Numbered from the stretch's first letter, positions 26,255 through 37,912 are shown. The stretch is DNA of 64,000 nt from Micromonospora tarapacensis (GCF_019697375.1 NZ_JAHCDI010000004.1:979324-1043323), one strand, 5' to 3'. The notes: generated from the letters alone by a model not told the origin. A program made the numbers and translations.

Positions 26255-26965
26255 GTGAAGACCGTGGACGAATGCCGGACCAGGCCGGTGAGCGCTGGCG
26301 GCGGACCCATGCAGCACGATCTCGTGGTCTCGTTCGTCGGCAACCAGGCGACGGTACGGAAGTCGGGGATGGTCTTCCCGCAGGGACTGTCCGAGCGCTC
26401 CTGGGAGCAGATCGGGAGCAGCCTACGCGAGCTGGCGAACTCGTCGGCCTGGTGGCTCGCCGATTGGCTGATCTTCGGGGAGACCACGTACGGGTGGCGG
26501 CGGTACCGGGAGGCCATCGAGCGGACCGGCCTCGACTACCAGACCCTGCGCAATTACGCCTGGGTGGCCCGGAGGTTCGAGCAGGGCCGCCGGCGGGACA
26601 GCCTCAGTTTCGCCCACCACGCCGAGTTGGCCCGCCTGGCACCGACGGAGCAGGACTATTGGCTCCGCAAGGCGGAGCAGCAGAAATGGTCACGCAACGA
26701 GCTCCGCAAGGCGGTTCGCGCCAGTCTGGCCGAGCGCGGCGCGAACGCCACGACGCCGATCACCGACGGCGCCCAGAGTCAGGGCGTCGCGCAGCTGGCC
26801 GATGCGGCGGACGCCGAGAAACGCCAGCCGCCGACCACCAAGATCACTATCGAACTGTCCGCGACTCAACTGGACTGTTACGCGAAGCTGGCCGCGGCGC
26901 ACGGTCTCTCCGTCGACGAATGGGTCACCCGTGTCCTCGACGCCGTTGACCGGCGCGTCGCGTGA
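26255..26965 (+). CDS. LmbU-family pathway regulator
   Basis: 236 residues resembling LmbU/NovE-type regulators of lincomycin and aminocoumarin clusters: VRKSGMVFPQGLSERSWEQI, SSAWWLADWLIFGETTYGWR, GLDYQTLRNYAWVARRFEQG, and LAPTEQDYWLRKAEQQKWSR. The central segment is a predicted helix-turn-helix (TLRNYAWVARRFE). LmbU is an unusual DNA-binding activator of its own cluster. The C-terminal part (ITIELSATQLDCYAKLAAAH) may be a short ribbon-helix or dimerisation piece. The start is a GTG after GGGGGAC. Its position inside the leading operon suggests positive control of the NRPS genes. Confidence 0.85.
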   Translation: MKTVDECRTRPVSAGGGPMQHDLVVSFVGNQATVRKSGMVFPQGLSERSWEQIGSSLRELANSSAWWLADWLIFGETTYGWRRYREAIERTGLDYQTLRNYAWVARRFEQGRRRDSLSFAHHAELARLAPTEQDYWLRKAEQQKWSRNELRKAVRASLAERGANATTPITDGAQSQGVAQLADAADAEKRQPPTTKITIELSATQLDCYAKLAAAHGLSVDEWVTRVLDAVDRRVA

Positions 26966-27039
26966 CGCCGCCGCATCGTCCCCCTCGTGGTGGTCCGGCG
27001 AACAGGCCCGCCGGCCACCCGTCACATCGGAGTAGGTTC

Positions 27040-28614
27040 ATGATTCTTCCGGGTAAACGAGTCCCGCTGCCCTCGGTGCCGGTGGTCCACCGCCGATTCG
27101 AGGCACACGCCGAGGACACTCCCGACGCCACCGCCGTCTACTGTGCCGGGCAGCGGGTGTCGTACCGCGAGCTGAATGCCAGAGCCAACCAGTTCGCGCA
27201 TCTGCTCGCCGAGCGCGGGCACGGACGGGGCGCCAAGGTCGGCGTCTGCCTCGACTATTCGATCGACATGCTGGTCGCCATCCTGGGCACGCTCAAAGCG
27301 GGTGCGGCCTACGTGCCGCTGGACCCGGCCTACCCGGCCGCCCGCCTGCGGCTGCTGTTGGGGCAGATACCCCAGCTCGCCGCGATCGTCGCCGCTCCCG
27401 CCACGGTCGAGCTGGTGGAGTGCGCGACCGCCCCGGTCATCGACCTGGCCCAGTTGTCCGATCAGCTGGCGGCGTTGCCGGTGGTCGACCCCGGCGTGCC
27501 GGTCACCGGCGACGACCTCTGCTATGCGGTCTTCACCTCGGGATCGACCGGTACTCCGAAACTGACCGCCGTCCGGCACGAGAACTGGTTCAACCTGCTG
27601 AACTGGCTGACCCTCGAGTACGACCTGCACCGTGGGTCGAACAACCTCGTGGTCAGCGCGTTCGGTTTCGACCTTTCGCAGCGCAGCCTGATGATGCCGT
27701 TGTTCTGCGGCGCCACCCAGCACCTCATGGCAAGCCGGAACTTCGACGCGGCGATGGCGTACCGGATGTTGACCGAGCATGACATCCGGACGGTGAACTG
27801 CGCCTCGTCCACGCTCTACGTCCTGGTGGACTGGGAGATCGCGAGCGGCGGCGATGCGCTCACCCGGCTGGACTACGTGCTGTTCGGTGGGGAGCCGCTG
27901 CACGTCGAACGGGTCCTGGACTGGGCCGGCGCCGAGGGGAACACCTGCACCCTGCTGCACCAGTATGGCGTCGCCGAGTGCGCGGACGTCGCGACCTCGT
28001 ACGACCTCGCCGACTACCGCCGCGACGAGCACGACGTCGCGCCGGTCGGCCGGCCCGCCTACAACACCGACATCCACATCCTCGACGAGCAGCTGCGCGG
28101 AGTGCGCACCGGGGCGCCGGGCGAGATCTGCATCGCCGGGCGCAGCGTCGGCGCGGGCTACCTCAATGGCTCGGGTCCCGAGTCCGCCCGATTCACCACG
28201 ATCCAGGTCCACGGCGCTCCGGTGCGGATCTACCGCACCGGCGATCGGGGATACGTCACCGAGACCGGTCAGCTCATCGTCCTGGGCCGGATGGACACCC
28301 AGGTGAAGGTGCGCGGCATGCGTATCGACCCGCACGAGATCGAACGGGCGCTGGGCCGACTGCCCGGCGTCCGGCAGGCCGCGGTGGTGGTGGGCCCGGA
28401 CGACTCCGGTGACTCCGAGCTGACCGCCTTCCTGGTGCCGGCCGGGGACGATCTGGCCGACCACGACGTGCGTGCCCGCCTCCTGGAGTCACTGCCGCGG
28501 AACATGGTCCCGGCCAGGTTCCGCACCATCGCCCGACTGCCGTTGACCCCGCACGGGAAAGTCGACCGCGCGGCGTTGCTCGACGAGCTTCGGACCAGCG
28601 TGCCGACCCGATGA
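27040..28614 (+). CDS. stand-alone NRPS adenylation domain protein
   Basis: 524 residues, a complete single A domain. Core A3 is FTSGSTGTPKLTAV, A5 is QYGVAECADVATSY, A7 is RTGDRGYVTETGQL, and A10 is LPLTPHGKVDRAAL with the catalytic Lys. It activates an amino acid as AMP ester and loads it on a separate carrier, very likely the PCP encoded next (4-base overlap, ATGA). My reading of the pocket residues is D-L-R-N-L-G-Q-D-V, which matches no common code I know; it is not the proline code of pyrrole pathways. The ATG at 27040 has GGAG at 7 bases; an upstream GTG at 26962 overlaps the regulator stop but adds Pro/Arg-rich non-family text. Confidence 0.92.
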   Translation: MILPGKRVPLPSVPVVHRRFEAHAEDTPDATAVYCAGQRVSYRELNARANQFAHLLAERGHGRGAKVGVCLDYSIDMLVAILGTLKAGAAYVPLDPAYPAARLRLLLGQIPQLAAIVAAPATVELVECATAPVIDLAQLSDQLAALPVVDPGVPVTGDDLCYAVFTSGSTGTPKLTAVRHENWFNLLNWLTLEYDLHRGSNNLVVSAFGFDLSQRSLMMPLFCGATQHLMASRNFDAAMAYRMLTEHDIRTVNCASSTLYVLVDWEIASGGDALTRLDYVLFGGEPLHVERVLDWAGAEGNTCTLLHQYGVAECADVATSYDLADYRRDEHDVAPVGRPAYNTDIHILDEQLRGVRTGAPGEICIAGRSVGAGYLNGSGPESARFTTIQVHGAPVRIYRTGDRGYVTETGQLIVLGRMDTQVKVRGMRIDPHEIERALGRLPGVRQAAVVVGPDDSGDSELTAFLVPAGDDLADHDVRARLLESLPRNMVPARFRTIARLPLTPHGKVDRAALLDELRTSVPTR

Positions 28615-28862
28615 CCGACGAAGGGAAATTGATGATTACCGAAAGAGTGCACGCGATCTGGCGCCGCGAACTCGGGCGGGACGACGTGGCTTTCGACGAC
28701 GACTTCTTCGCCCTCGGCGGCCAGTCGGTGATAATGGCCAGAATTCAGCGATCCCTCATCGCCGAACTGGGTGTCGAGGTGCCGGTGGACCAGTTGTTCC
28801 GCAACCCGACGGTGGCGTCCATCTCGGCGTACATCGAATCCCTGCGGGCCGCAACCGCATAG
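28611..28862 (+). CDS. stand-alone peptidyl carrier protein
   Basis: 83 residues, one PCP. The phosphopantetheine site is Ser39 in DDFFALGGQSVIMAR, and the C-terminal helix is QLFRNPTVASISAYIES. It needs a 4'-phosphopantetheinyl transferase from elsewhere. Translational coupling to the A domain gene shows the two work as an aminoacyl-S-PCP pair. The FAD enzyme that follows is a candidate to modify the tethered residue before it is passed to the NRPS. Confidence 0.93.
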   Translation: MTDEGKLMITERVHAIWRRELGRDDVAFDDDFFALGGQSVIMARIQRSLIAELGVEVPVDQLFRNPTVASISAYIESLRAATA

Positions 28863-28923
28863 CGGCGCACCCGGCCCCATTCAGGCCCGTATCAATCGTG
28901 AAAGCCTGGTTAAGAGAGGCGCC

Positions 28924-30111
28924 ATGTACGACGTTATTGTCATAGGTGCCCGTTGCGCGGGCTCGCCGACGGCCATGCTGTTCGCGCGGCAGGGTTACCG
29001 TGTCCTGCTCCTGGAGAAGGCGAAGTTCCCGCAGGACACGCTCTCCTCGCACTACCTGCATTCGCAGGGCGTGGCGCTGCTCGACCGGTGGGGGCTGCTC
29101 GACGAGCTGCGGGCCACGGATGTCCAGCCCATCACCCACCAGGTGTACGAGGCGCCCGGTGTGCGCGTGGAGGGGTTCTCCCTGCCGATCGACGGGCTGC
29201 GGACCACGTACGCGCCGCGGCGGTACGTCCTCGACCCCATCCTCGCGGCGGGTGCCGTCCGGGCCGGCGCCGAGTTCCGGCAGTCGTGCACGGTCAACGA
29301 CCTGATCCACGAGGACGACCGGGTCGTCGGGGTCAGGTACACCACGCCCGCCGGCGTGCAGACCACCGAACGGGCGCGTCTCGTGGTCGGTGCGGACGGC
29401 ATGCGTTCGCTGGTCGCCCGCAAGGCCGGCGCGCCGAACGTGATCGAGCACGCGCGGCTGACCTGCGTCTACTACAGCTACTGGGCCGGGGTGCCGGCGA
29501 ACTTCGAGCTCTACGAGCGGCCGGGTCGCTGGATCGGCGTCGTCCCCACCAACAACGACCTGACGCTGCTCATGACCTACTTTCCGCAGGCCGACTTCGG
29601 TGACGTCCGCAAGGCGGTGGAGCCCGCCTATCTGGAGGCATTCCGCTCGACGGCGCCCGAGCTGTACGAGCGGATGCAATCCGGCGAGCGCGTGGAGCAG
29701 CTGTACGGAACCGGGCACCAGGAGAACTATTTCCGCAAGGCATACGGGCCTGGCTGGGTGCTGGTGGGCGACGCGGTCAACCACAAGGATTCCATCACCG
29801 CTCGTGGCATCACCGAGGCCTGGGTGCAGGCGCAGACGCTCACCGAGTACATCGGCGAGCACCTGCACGACGACCGCGCGCTCCGGTCGGCACTGCGGCG
29901 CTACGAGCGCAGCCTGAGCAACGAGGCCCTCAACCACTACCAGGGCGCTCTCAACGTGGCCGAGCTCAAGCCCGAGGGGCGTACGGACATGCTGCGCAAG
30001 CTGGTCGGTCACCAGGAGCACATCGATCGCTATTTCTCGACCCTGTCGGGGGCGATCTCCATCGACGACTTCTACAACGAGGAACTTCTGGCCCTGCTCG
30101 ACCAGAACTAA
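28924..30111 (+). CDS. FAD-dependent oxidoreductase (geranylgeranyl reductase/monooxygenase fold)
   Basis: 395 residues. The FAD fold begins [20 protein letters not shown], with the G-x-R-C-A-G-S variant common to this subfamily, and [10 protein letters not shown] for ribose binding. Later come [17 protein letters not shown] (DG motif) and [20 protein letters not shown] (GD motif). The tryptophan-halogenase WxWxIP motif is absent. It is not an ornithine N-hydroxylase either, since those carry two dinucleotide folds. Probable roles are hydroxylation, N-oxidation or desaturation of a carrier-bound amino acid or of piperazate; sequence alone does not decide. The ATG follows AGAGAGGCGCC. It sits between the A-PCP pair and the NRPS genes in the same operon. 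Confidence 0.85.
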   Translation: MYDVIVIGARCAGSPTAMLFARQGYRVLLLEKAKFPQDTLSSHYLHSQGVALLDRWGLLDELRATDVQPITHQVYEAPGVRVEGFSLPIDGLRTTYAPRRYVLDPILAAGAVRAGAEFRQSCTVNDLIHEDDRVVGVRYTTPAGVQTTERARLVVGADGMRSLVARKAGAPNVIEHARLTCVYYSYWAGVPANFELYERPGRWIGVVPTNNDLTLLMTYFPQADFGDVRKAVEPAYLEAFRSTAPELYERMQSGERVEQLYGTGHQENYFRKAYGPGWVLVGDAVNHKDSITARGITEAWVQAQTLTEYIGEHLHDDRALRSALRRYERSLSNEALNHYQGALNVAELKPEGRTDMLRKLVGHQEHIDRYFSTLSGAISIDDFYNEELLALLDQN

Positions 30112-30152
30112 CTGACGTTCTGCTCCCCAGGTTCGCCGATTTTGGAGAAACA

Positions 30153-33100
30153 ATGATTCCGTTGTCGTTCGCGCAGCGCCGGTTGTGGTTCGTGGACCGG
30201 TTCGAGGGCCCGTCGCCGACCTATAACGGCGCTTTCGCCTTGCGGTTGACCGGTGAGCTGAACGTCGGTGCGCTCGAGTCTGCGCTCCGGGACGTCATCG
30301 ACCGGCACGAGGTTCTCCGTACGGTGATCGTCGAGGGCGACGACGGGATCCCGTATCAGGAGATTCTGCCGTCCGGAACGAGACCGGTCGCCCTGCCGGT
30401 CGTCGAGGTCGCGGAGGCCGACCGGCCGGCGGCCGTCGACGAGGTGGCCAAGGAGACCTTCGACCTGGCCACCGACGTGCCGATCCGGGCCCGGCTGGTG
30501 CGCACCGGGCCTGGTCGGCACACGCTCGTCCTGGTGGTGCACCACATCGCCCTGGACGGGGAGTCGCTCGGGCCGCTGCTGCGCGATCTGAGCACTGCGT
30601 ACGCGGCGCGTCGCGAGGGGCGGGCCCCGCAGTGGGAGCCGCTGGCGCTCCAGTACGCGGACTACACGCTGTGGCAGCAGGAGATGCTCGGCGACGAGTC
30701 CGACCCGGAGAGCGTGGCCGCCCGGCAGTTGGCGTACTGGCGTGCGGCGCTGGACGGCCTGGCGCAGCCGCTGGCACTGCCGACGGACCGGCCCCGTCCG
30801 CGGGTGATGCGCTCGGACGGCGGCCTGGTGGAGTTCCCGGTCGAGCCGGCCCTGCTCGCGGCGGTGCGGAGACTCGTCGGCGAGCAGGACGTCACGGTGT
30901 CGATGGTCATGCACTCCGCGCTGGCGGTGCTGCTGCGCCACCTGGGCTGCGGCGACGACGTGCCGATCGGCGCGCCCATCGCCGGCCGGGTGGACGAGGA
31001 ACTGCGCGACCTGGTCGGATTCTTCGTCAACACCTGGGTGCTGCGGGTCGACCTCAGCGGCAACCCGACCTTCCGTCAGCTGCTCGATCGGGTGCGTGAT
31101 CGCTGCCTGGGCGCCTACGACAACCAGGACCTGCCGTTCGAACGGCTGGTGGAGCTGCTGAACCCGGACCGCTCCACCGCGTACCACCCCTTCTTCCAGG
31201 TGATGCTGGCCTGGCAGGAACCCCTGGGTGAGCTCACCTTCGCCGGTCTGCGGACCGAGTCGGAGACCCTGGAGACGGGCACGGCCAAGTTCGACCTGTT
31301 CTTCAACATCATCCCGAACGGCTCCGGTGGAGCCGGCGTCCGCCTGGAGTACGCCAGCGACCTGTTCGACCGGCACACGGTCGAGGGCATCGCCGCCCGC
31401 TTCACGCGCGTTCTGCGCCAGCTCGTCGCCGACCCGGACCGCGACGTCGACCGGACCGACGTGCTCGCGGCGGCCGAACGCGACAGGTTGCTCACCCGGT
31501 TCAACGACACCGCCACCACGCTCGACGAGCAGACGATCCCGGAACTGGTGGCGCGCCAGACGGCCCGCACTCCGGACGCGGTGGCGGTGGTGTGCGGAGG
31601 CCGCACGCTGACCTACCGCGAACTCGACGACGGGGCGAACCGGCTCGCCCGGGAACTCCTCCGCCGCGGGGCCACGCCGGAGGACCTGGTGGTGTTGGCG
31701 GTGCCGCGCTCGGCGGACCTGGTGGTCGGCCTCCTCGGGATCCTCAGGTCCGGCGCCGGGTACCTGCCGATGGACACCCGGTATCTGGGCGCCCGGGCCG
31801 CGGGGGTGCTGGCCGAGGCGCGGCCACGTTTCGCCGTCACCGACACCGCGACCTCGGCGGAACTGCCCCACGACGGCATGGCGGTGGTCAACCTCGACGA
31901 CCGCGGCCAGTGGGCGTCGCCGGACGAGGCGGTCCCGGTGCCGCCGCCGGCCGCCGACAACCTCGCGTACGTCATGTACACCTCGGGCTCCAGCGGCAGG
32001 CCGAAGGGCGTCGCGATCACCCATCGCAACGTCGTCAACGGGGTACGGGCGCTGGCCCGCCGCCTCGACGCGCCACCCGGATGGCGGATGCTGGCCGGCA
32101 CCTCGATCAACTTCGACGTCTCGGTCTTCGAGCTGCTGACCACGCTGTCCACCGGCGGCACCGTCGAGGTGGTGCCCGACGCGCTGGCGCTTGGCGAGCG
32201 CGCCAGCTGGGACGGCCACGTGATCAGCGCGGTGCCGTCGGTGCTCGGCGAACTGATCGGCCACCTGGACAGGGCACCGAACGTCCGTACCGTCGTCCTC
32301 GCGGGCGAGGTGCTGCCGGGCCGCCTGGTGCGGCAGATCCGCGAGATCCTGCCCGACGCGCAGATCGTGAACTCGTACGGGCAGAGCGAGAGCTTCTACG
32401 CCACCGCCTTCTCCCTGCCCGCGGATCAGGACTGGGCACACGGTGACGTCGCACCGATCGGTACCCCGCTGCACAACGTGCGCGCCTACGTGCTGGGTCC
32501 GGGACTCGTCCCCGTACCGCAGGGGGTGCTCGGCGAGTTGTATGTCGCCGGCGCCTCGCTCGGCCGCGGCTACCACGGTGATCCGGGGCTGACCGCCGAG
32601 CGCTACGTGGCCAACCCGTTCGGACCGGCCGGCGAGCGGATGTACCGCACCGGCGACCTGGTCCGCTGGAAGGCCGACGGCCAGTTGGAGTGCGTCGGCC
32701 GCGACGACAGCCAGGTGAAGGTGCGCGGCTTCCGCATCGAGACGGCTGAGGTGGAGGCGACCTGCACGCAGCACCCCGGGATCAGCGAGGCCGTGGTGAT
32801 CACCCGTGAGGTGCCCGGGGGCGGGCGGCGGCTCGTCGCCTACGTGGTCCACACCGGCGACGGTGGCGTCGGCGACGACGGCGCCGGCGGCATCGGCGAC
32901 GTCGACGTGCAGGCCGGCGCCTCGGCGGCCGAGCTACGCGAGTTCGTCGCGGCGCGGCTGCCCGACTACATGGTGCCGTCGGCCTTCGTCGCCCTGAGCC
33001 GGCTTCCGGTCGGCCCGACCGGCAAGCTGGACCGTTCGGCACTGCCCGAACCGGAGTTCCGCGGTGAGACCTACCGGGCACCGCGCACCGAGGCCGAGTC

Positions 33101-33932
33101 CATCATCGCGACGGCCTACGCGGATGTGCTCGGGGTCGACCGGGTCGGTGTGGACGACGACTTCTTCGGCATCGGCGGGGACAGCCTGCGCTCGATCCAG
33201 GTCGTCGCGCGGGCCCGGGCCCGCAACCTGCACCTGACCACCCGGGAGATCTTCGAGGGCCGCACCGTGGCCCGGCTCGCCGAGCTGGCGGGTGCCCGGG
33301 GACCGCGCGCCCGCGCTCGTCGAGGACGCCGGTGGCGGGATCGGTCCGATGGTGCTGCCGCCGGTGGCGTGGCAGGTGTTCGAACACGGCGGCGGCATCG
33401 ACCGCTTCGCCATGGCCATGACGCTGGAGCTGCCGGCCGGCATCGATGCGGACGGACTGACCGCGACGCTGGACGCCGTCCTCGATCGGCACGACCTGCT
33501 ACGTGCGCGGCTGGTGCGCGACGGCGAACTCACCCTCGACGTCCGCCCGCCGGGCAGCGTACGAGCGGGCGACCTGCTCCACACGGTCGCCTGCGACGGC
33601 CGCTGGGCGGAGCCGTCCGCACTGGCGCAGGCGCAGGCAGAACTGCACGCCGCGCTCGGACGGCTCGACCCGGAGGCCGGGATCGTGGCCGACTTCGTCT
33701 GGTTCGCCGCAACCGGCGGCGGCCGACTGCTCATCGTGCTGCACCACCTGGTCGTGGACGGCGTCTCCTGGCGCATCCTCATGTCGGACCTCGCCGAGGC
33801 GTGGCATCGGATCGGCTCCGGACGCCCGGCCGAGCTGCCCGCCGTCGGCACCTCGGCTCGCCGGTGGACCGCTGCCCTGGCGGACGAGGCGCTCTCCCCG
33901 CAGCGGGAAACCGAGTTGGCCTACTGGCGTGA
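30153..33932 (+). CDS. NRPS module 1: C-A-PCP, frame lost before its E domain
   Basis: Meaningful coding runs from 30153 to about 33300 (some 1045 residues); the remaining 210 residues to the stop at 33932 are out of frame. The C domain (1-430) has [10 protein letters not shown]. The A domain (about 455-950) has [14 protein letters not shown] and pocket code D-V-F-S-V-A-S-Y-A, which I associate with piperazic acid. The PCP has GGDSLRSIQ, with the GGDS form typical of carriers that precede epimerization domains. That E domain is present in the next frame, starting by 33330. A paralogous protein (37913-45655) reads straight through the same point. So this gene and the next were probably one C-A-PCP-E-C-A-PCP gene broken by one base around GCGGGTGCCCGGGG. 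The start has GGAG 8 bases upstream. Confidence 0.9.
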   Translation: MIPLSFAQRRLWFVDRFEGPSPTYNGAFALRLTGELNVGALESALRDVIDRHEVLRTVIVEGDDGIPYQEILPSGTRPVALPVVEVAEADRPAAVDEVAKETFDLATDVPIRARLVRTGPGRHTLVLVVHHIALDGESLGPLLRDLSTAYAARREGRAPQWEPLALQYADYTLWQQEMLGDESDPESVAARQLAYWRAALDGLAQPLALPTDRPRPRVMRSDGGLVEFPVEPALLAAVRRLVGEQDVTVSMVMHSALAVLLRHLGCGDDVPIGAPIAGRVDEELRDLVGFFVNTWVLRVDLSGNPTFRQLLDRVRDRCLGAYDNQDLPFERLVELLNPDRSTAYHPFFQVMLAWQEPLGELTFAGLRTESETLETGTAKFDLFFNIIPNGSGGAGVRLEYASDLFDRHTVEGIAARFTRVLRQLVADPDRDVDRTDVLAAAERDRLLTRFNDTATTLDEQTIPELVARQTARTPDAVAVVCGGRTLTYRELDDGANRLARELLRRGATPEDLVVLAVPRSADLVVGLLGILRSGAGYLPMDTRYLGARAAGVLAEARPRFAVTDTATSAELPHDGMAVVNLDDRGQWASPDEAVPVPPPAADNLAYVMYTSGSSGRPKGVAITHRNVVNGVRALARRLDAPPGWRMLAGTSINFDVSVFELLTTLSTGGTVEVVPDALALGERASWDGHVISAVPSVLGELIGHLDRAPNVRTVVLAGEVLPGRLVRQIREILPDAQIVNSYGQSESFYATAFSLPADQDWAHGDVAPIGTPLHNVRAYVLGPGLVPVPQGVLGELYVAGASLGRGYHGDPGLTAERYVANPFGPAGERMYRTGDLVRWKADGQLECVGRDDSQVKVRGFRIETAEVEATCTQHPGISEAVVITREVPGGGRRLVAYVVHTGDGGVGDDGAGGIGDVDVQAGASAAELREFVAARLPDYMVPSAFVALSRLPVGPTGKLDRSALPEPEFRGETYRAPRTEAESIIATAYADVLGVDRVGVDDDFFGIGGDSLRSIQVVARARARNLHLTTREIFEGRTVARLAELAGARGPRARARRGRRWRDRSDGAAAGGVAGVRTRRRHRPLRHGHDAGAAGRHRCGRTDRDAGRRPRSARPATCAAGARRRTHPRRPPAGQRTSGRPAPHGRLRRPLGGAVRTGAGAGRTARRARTARPGGRDRGRLRLVRRNRRRPTAHRAAPPGRGRRLLAHPHVGPRRGVASDRLRTPGRAARRRHLGSPVDRCPGGRGALPAAGNRVGLLA

Positions 33933-36900
33933 CCTGCTGGAGATGCCGAACCCGCCGCTGGGGCAGCGGATGTTCGACCCCTCGGTGGACCTGATGGGCA
34001 CCGTCGACACCGTGCGGCTGCGGTTGCCCGTCGAGGTCACCGACGTCGTGCTGACCGAGCTTCCGGCGGCGTTCCGGGCAACCGGGACCGATGTGCTGCT
34101 CGCCGCCCTGGCCCTGGCCCTCGACCGGTGGCGCGGTGCGCCACAACCCACAGTGGTCCGGCTGGAGGGGCACGGCCGCGAGGAGGACGTCGTACCCGGC
34201 GCGGACCTGTCCCGGACCATCGGGTGGTTCACCAGCATGTACCCGGCCCGGGTGGCGGTACCGGGAGTGGACCTCGCCGACGTGCTGGCCGGCGGCCCGG
34301 CCACCGCAACGGCGATCAAGCTGGTCAAGGAGCAGCTGCGCGAGGTTCCCGACAAGGGCCTGGGCTACGGACTGCTGCGCTACCTCAACCCGGAGACCGC
34401 CGAGCAGCTCGCCGGCTACCCGGCACCACAGATCGGCTTCAACTATCTCGGCCGGATCTCCGACACCGACGTGCCCGAACACCTGCGCGCGCACGGGTGG
34501 GTGCCGGCGTCCTGGTCCACCGAGCTGATCGCGATGCCCGACCCGGGCCTGCCCGCGCTGTCCGCACTGGAGGTCAACTCGGTCGCCGTGGACACCGCCG
34601 ACGGCACCCAGCTACAGACGATCTTCATGTTCCCGTCCGGGGTGCTGACCCGGGAGCGGGTCGCCGAACTGGCCGACCTGTGGGCCGACGTGCTGCGCGG
34701 CATGGCCGCGTACGCCGCCCGCGCGCCGATCGGTGGCCTGACCCCCGCCGACGCCCCGCTGGTGTCGGTACGGCAGGACGAGATCGAGGGTTGGGAGCAG
34801 CGCTACGGCCGGCTGGCCGAGGTGTGGCCGCAGGCTCCCGGCCAGTCCGGCATCCAGTTCCAGGCCGCGCTCGCCGACGACGCCTTCGACGTCTACCACA
34901 TGCAATTCGTGCTGCACCTGTCCGGACACGTCGAACCCACGAGGATTCGGTCAGCCGGACAGGCACTGCTGCGCAGGTACCCGAACCTGCGCTCCGCGTT
35001 CCTCACCGCGGCCGACGGCGATCCCGTCCAGGTCGTGCCGGAACACGTCGCCCTGCCCTGGCGGCACATCGACCTGACCGGGCAGGGCGACGCGGAACAG
35101 AACGCCGCGCTGGACCGATTCCTGGCCCAGGACCGGGCCGACCGGCTCGACCCCACCCGGCCGCCGTTGTTCCGCCTGGCCCTGCTCAGCTGCGGACCGC
35201 AGCGGGCCAAGCTGGTCATCACCGCACACCACACCCTGTTCGACGGCTGGTCGTCGCCGCTGGTGATCAAGGATCTGGTCCAGCTGTACGCCGAGAACCA
35301 GGCGCTGCCTCCGGTCCGCGACTACGGCGACTACCTGGCCTGGCTGTGCCGGCAGGACCGCCAGGAGTCGGCCGCCCGGTGGCAGGCCGAACTCGCCGGG
35401 TTCGACCAGCCGACCCTCGTTGCCCCGGACACCCCGATTACCGGCGAGGTGTCCGCTCTCGGGCGCGTCGAGGTGCCGTTCTCGATCGACCAGGGGCGTG
35501 AGCTCGCCGGGCGGGCCGCGCAACTCGGGGTCACCCTGAACACCCTCCTGCAGGGTGCCTGGGCGATCCTCCTGTCGAAGCTGACCGGCCGGCCGGACGT
35601 GGTGTTCGGCGCCGCGGTAAACGGCCGCCCGGCGGACCTCACGGGTTCCGACGAGATGGTCGGCCTGTTCATCAACACCCTGCCGACCAGGGCCTACTGC
35701 CGGCCGCACGACAGCATCGGCGAGATCGTCACCGAGCTGCAGAACCGGCAGGTCGCGCTGCTCGACCACCACTACTACGGGCTGGCCGACATCCAGCGTG
35801 GCACCGGGCTGCCCGCGCTGTTCGACACGATCGTCGTGTTCGAGAACTATCCGATCGACCGGGCGGGCATCGTCGAGGCGAACGCCGCCGCCGGTTTCAC
35901 CATCGACGGCATCCGACCGCTCGCCGGCTCGCACTACCCGCTCACGCTGAACTCCTCCGACCCCTACCTGCGGCTCTCCCTCGACTACCAGACCAACCTG
36001 TTCGACCGCGACGCGGCCGAGGTGATCGCCGCCCGGCTCGTCCGGGTGCTGGCGCAGCTGCTCGACGACCCGACGGCGACCGTCGGCGCCGTGGACGTGC
36101 TCTCCGAACCCGAACGGGACTGGTTGCTGCGGAAGGTCAACGACACCGCGCACCCGGTGGCCGCGGACACGCTACCCGGCGCGTTCGAGGCCCAGGTGGA
36201 CCGCGACCCGGACCGGCTGGCGCTGATCCACGAGCGGGAGAACCTGACGTACGGTGAGTTCAACCGGCGTGCCAACCAGTTGGCGCACTGGTTGATCGAC
36301 CAGGGCGCCGGGCCCGAACAGCTGGTCGCGGTGCGGATCCCCCGGTCGGTGGACCTGCTGGTGGCGATCTACGCGGTGGTCAAGGCCGGCGCGGCCTACC
36401 TGCCGCTGGACACCGAGCTGCCCGCCGACCGGGCCCGCAAGGTGCTGGACAGCGCGAAGCCGCTGCTGGTGCTCGACCAGACGACGCCCGACGTGTCCGG
36501 CTATCCGACCGAGAACCCACGGCGCACGCTGTCGCCGGACCACGCCGCGTACGTCATCTACACCTCCGGCTCCACCGGCGTACCCAAGGGCGTGCAGGTG
36601 ACACACCGGGCGATCATGAACCGCCTCAGGTGGGGACTGGCGCACTTCCAGGTCGGCACCGAGGACCGCGTGCTGCTGAGCACCACCGCGAGCTTCGACG
36701 TGTCGGTGCCCGAGCTGTTCGCACCGCTGCAGGTCGGTGCCGCCGTCGTGATCGCGCGTCCGGACGGGCGCCGGGACCCCGCCTACCTGAGTGATCTGAT
36801 TCAGCGGGAACGGGTGACCGGCGCGGACTTCGTGCCCTCCCTGCTGGATGCCTTCCTCACCGAGCCCACCGCCAAGGAGTGCGACAGCCTGCGCTGGATC

Positions 36901-37902
36901 GAGGTCGCGGGCGAGGCGTTCCCGGCCGCACTGGCCAACGCGGCGGTCGACCTGCTGCCCGGCTGCGAGGTGCACAACCTCTACGGTCCGACCGAGGCCG
37001 CGGTGGAGGTCACGGCGTGGCGGCACGTGCCGGGCGCGGACCGGGTGCCCATCGGCGCGCCGGTGTGGAACATCCAGGTCTACGTGCTGGACGGTTCGCT
37101 GCGCCCGGTCGCGCCCGGCGTCGTCGGCGAGCTCTACCTCGCCGGCGCCGGTCTGGCCCGCGGTTACCTGGGACAGACCGGGCTGACCGCCGGCCGGTTC
37201 GTCGCCTGTCCCTTCGGGGCGCCCGGAACCCGGATGTACCGCACCGGGGACCTGGTGCGCTGGAACCAGGAAGGCCAGGTCGAGTACCTCGGGCGGTCCG
37301 ACTTCCAGGTCAAGGTTCGCGGGTTCCGCATCGAGCTCGGCGAGATCGAGCAGGTGCTGACCGCGCTCCCGCAGGTCGGCACCGCGGTGGTCGTGCTGCG
37401 CGAGGACCGCCCCGGCGACCAGCGGCTGGTGGCGTACGTCGTGCCGGCCGACACCGCCGGGGACTCCGCCCGGCTGGACCTGACGGCGCTGACCCAGCAG
37501 GCCCGGCAGAACCTGCCCGAGTACATGGTCCCCTCGGCGGTCGTCCCGCTGGCTCGGCTCCCCCTGACGTCGAGCGGAAAGCTCGACCGCAACGCGCTCC
37601 CCGCCCCGGAACAATCCACCACCGCGACCGGGCGAGGACCGCGCAACCACACCGAGGAGGTCCTCTGCCGGATCTTCGCCGAGCTGCTCGGGGTGGACGA
37701 GGTCGGTGTCGACGTCGACTTCTTCGAACACGGCGGCCACTCCCTGCTGGCCACCCGGCTGATCGGCCGGATCCGCAAGGAACTCAAGGTCGACGTCAAG
37801 GTCACCATGGTCTTCCGCAGTCCGACTGTCGCCCAGCTGTCGGCCCAGATCGAGAAGCTCTCCACCTCAAGTCGCCCTCAACTGCGCCCGATGAACGTGT
37901 AG
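33292..37902 (+). CDS. NRPS: E domain of module 1, then module 2 C-A-PCP
   Basis: 1536 residues in the open frame from a GTG at 33292, though no ribosome site supports a true start there. The E domain (about 13-470) has [43 protein letters not shown] and [10 protein letters not shown]. It would turn the module 1 residue to D form. The next C domain is the D-accepting type ([10 protein letters not shown]). The A domain has [14 protein letters not shown] and a pocket I read as D-V-P-D-E-A-L-V-E. It is built like serine-type A domains, but with acidic residues at three pocket sites, so a cationic or unusual substrate is possible. The PCP has [14 protein letters not shown]. The stop at 37902 is 11 bases before the next NRPS gene. 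Confidence 0.9.
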   Translation: MPGDRAPALVEDAGGGIGPMVLPPVAWQVFEHGGGIDRFAMAMTLELPAGIDADGLTATLDAVLDRHDLLRARLVRDGELTLDVRPPGSVRAGDLLHTVACDGRWAEPSALAQAQAELHAALGRLDPEAGIVADFVWFAATGGGRLLIVLHHLVVDGVSWRILMSDLAEAWHRIGSGRPAELPAVGTSARRWTAALADEALSPQRETELAYWRDLLEMPNPPLGQRMFDPSVDLMGTVDTVRLRLPVEVTDVVLTELPAAFRATGTDVLLAALALALDRWRGAPQPTVVRLEGHGREEDVVPGADLSRTIGWFTSMYPARVAVPGVDLADVLAGGPATATAIKLVKEQLREVPDKGLGYGLLRYLNPETAEQLAGYPAPQIGFNYLGRISDTDVPEHLRAHGWVPASWSTELIAMPDPGLPALSALEVNSVAVDTADGTQLQTIFMFPSGVLTRERVAELADLWADVLRGMAAYAARAPIGGLTPADAPLVSVRQDEIEGWEQRYGRLAEVWPQAPGQSGIQFQAALADDAFDVYHMQFVLHLSGHVEPTRIRSAGQALLRRYPNLRSAFLTAADGDPVQVVPEHVALPWRHIDLTGQGDAEQNAALDRFLAQDRADRLDPTRPPLFRLALLSCGPQRAKLVITAHHTLFDGWSSPLVIKDLVQLYAENQALPPVRDYGDYLAWLCRQDRQESAARWQAELAGFDQPTLVAPDTPITGEVSALGRVEVPFSIDQGRELAGRAAQLGVTLNTLLQGAWAILLSKLTGRPDVVFGAAVNGRPADLTGSDEMVGLFINTLPTRAYCRPHDSIGEIVTELQNRQVALLDHHYYGLADIQRGTGLPALFDTIVVFENYPIDRAGIVEANAAAGFTIDGIRPLAGSHYPLTLNSSDPYLRLSLDYQTNLFDRDAAEVIAARLVRVLAQLLDDPTATVGAVDVLSEPERDWLLRKVNDTAHPVAADTLPGAFEAQVDRDPDRLALIHERENLTYGEFNRRANQLAHWLIDQGAGPEQLVAVRIPRSVDLLVAIYAVVKAGAAYLPLDTELPADRARKVLDSAKPLLVLDQTTPDVSGYPTENPRRTLSPDHAAYVIYTSGSTGVPKGVQVTHRAIMNRLRWGLAHFQVGTEDRVLLSTTASFDVSVPELFAPLQVGAAVVIARPDGRRDPAYLSDLIQRERVTGADFVPSLLDAFLTEPTAKECDSLRWIEVAGEAFPAALANAAVDLLPGCEVHNLYGPTEAAVEVTAWRHVPGADRVPIGAPVWNIQVYVLDGSLRPVAPGVVGELYLAGAGLARGYLGQTGLTAGRFVACPFGAPGTRMYRTGDLVRWNQEGQVEYLGRSDFQVKVRGFRIELGEIEQVLTALPQVGTAVVVLREDRPGDQRLVAYVVPADTAGDSARLDLTALTQQARQNLPEYMVPSAVVPLARLPLTSSGKLDRNALPAPEQSTTATGRGPRNHTEEVLCRIFAELLGVDEVGVDVDFFEHGGHSLLATRLIGRIRKELKVDVKVTMVFRSPTVAQLSAQIEKLSTSSRPQLRPMNV

Positions 37903-37912
37903 GAGTGCGTCG

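Noticed and set aside
27040..30111. Proline-to-pyrrole carboxylate starter system (PltF/PltL/PltE type)
   Set aside because: The A pocket does not fit the proline code and the third gene is a GGR/monooxygenase-type FAD protein, not an acyl-CoA dehydrogenase.
28924..30111. Flavin-dependent halogenase or ornithine N-hydroxylase
   Set aside because: No WxWxIP motif for a halogenase, and only one dinucleotide fold, whereas ornithine N-hydroxylases have FAD and NADPH folds.
33292..33932. Two genuinely overlapping NRPS genes with a 640-base overlap
   Set aside because: In the overlap only the downstream frame carries E-domain motifs; the tail of the upstream frame is Arg/Gly-rich nonsense. A one-base break explains it better.
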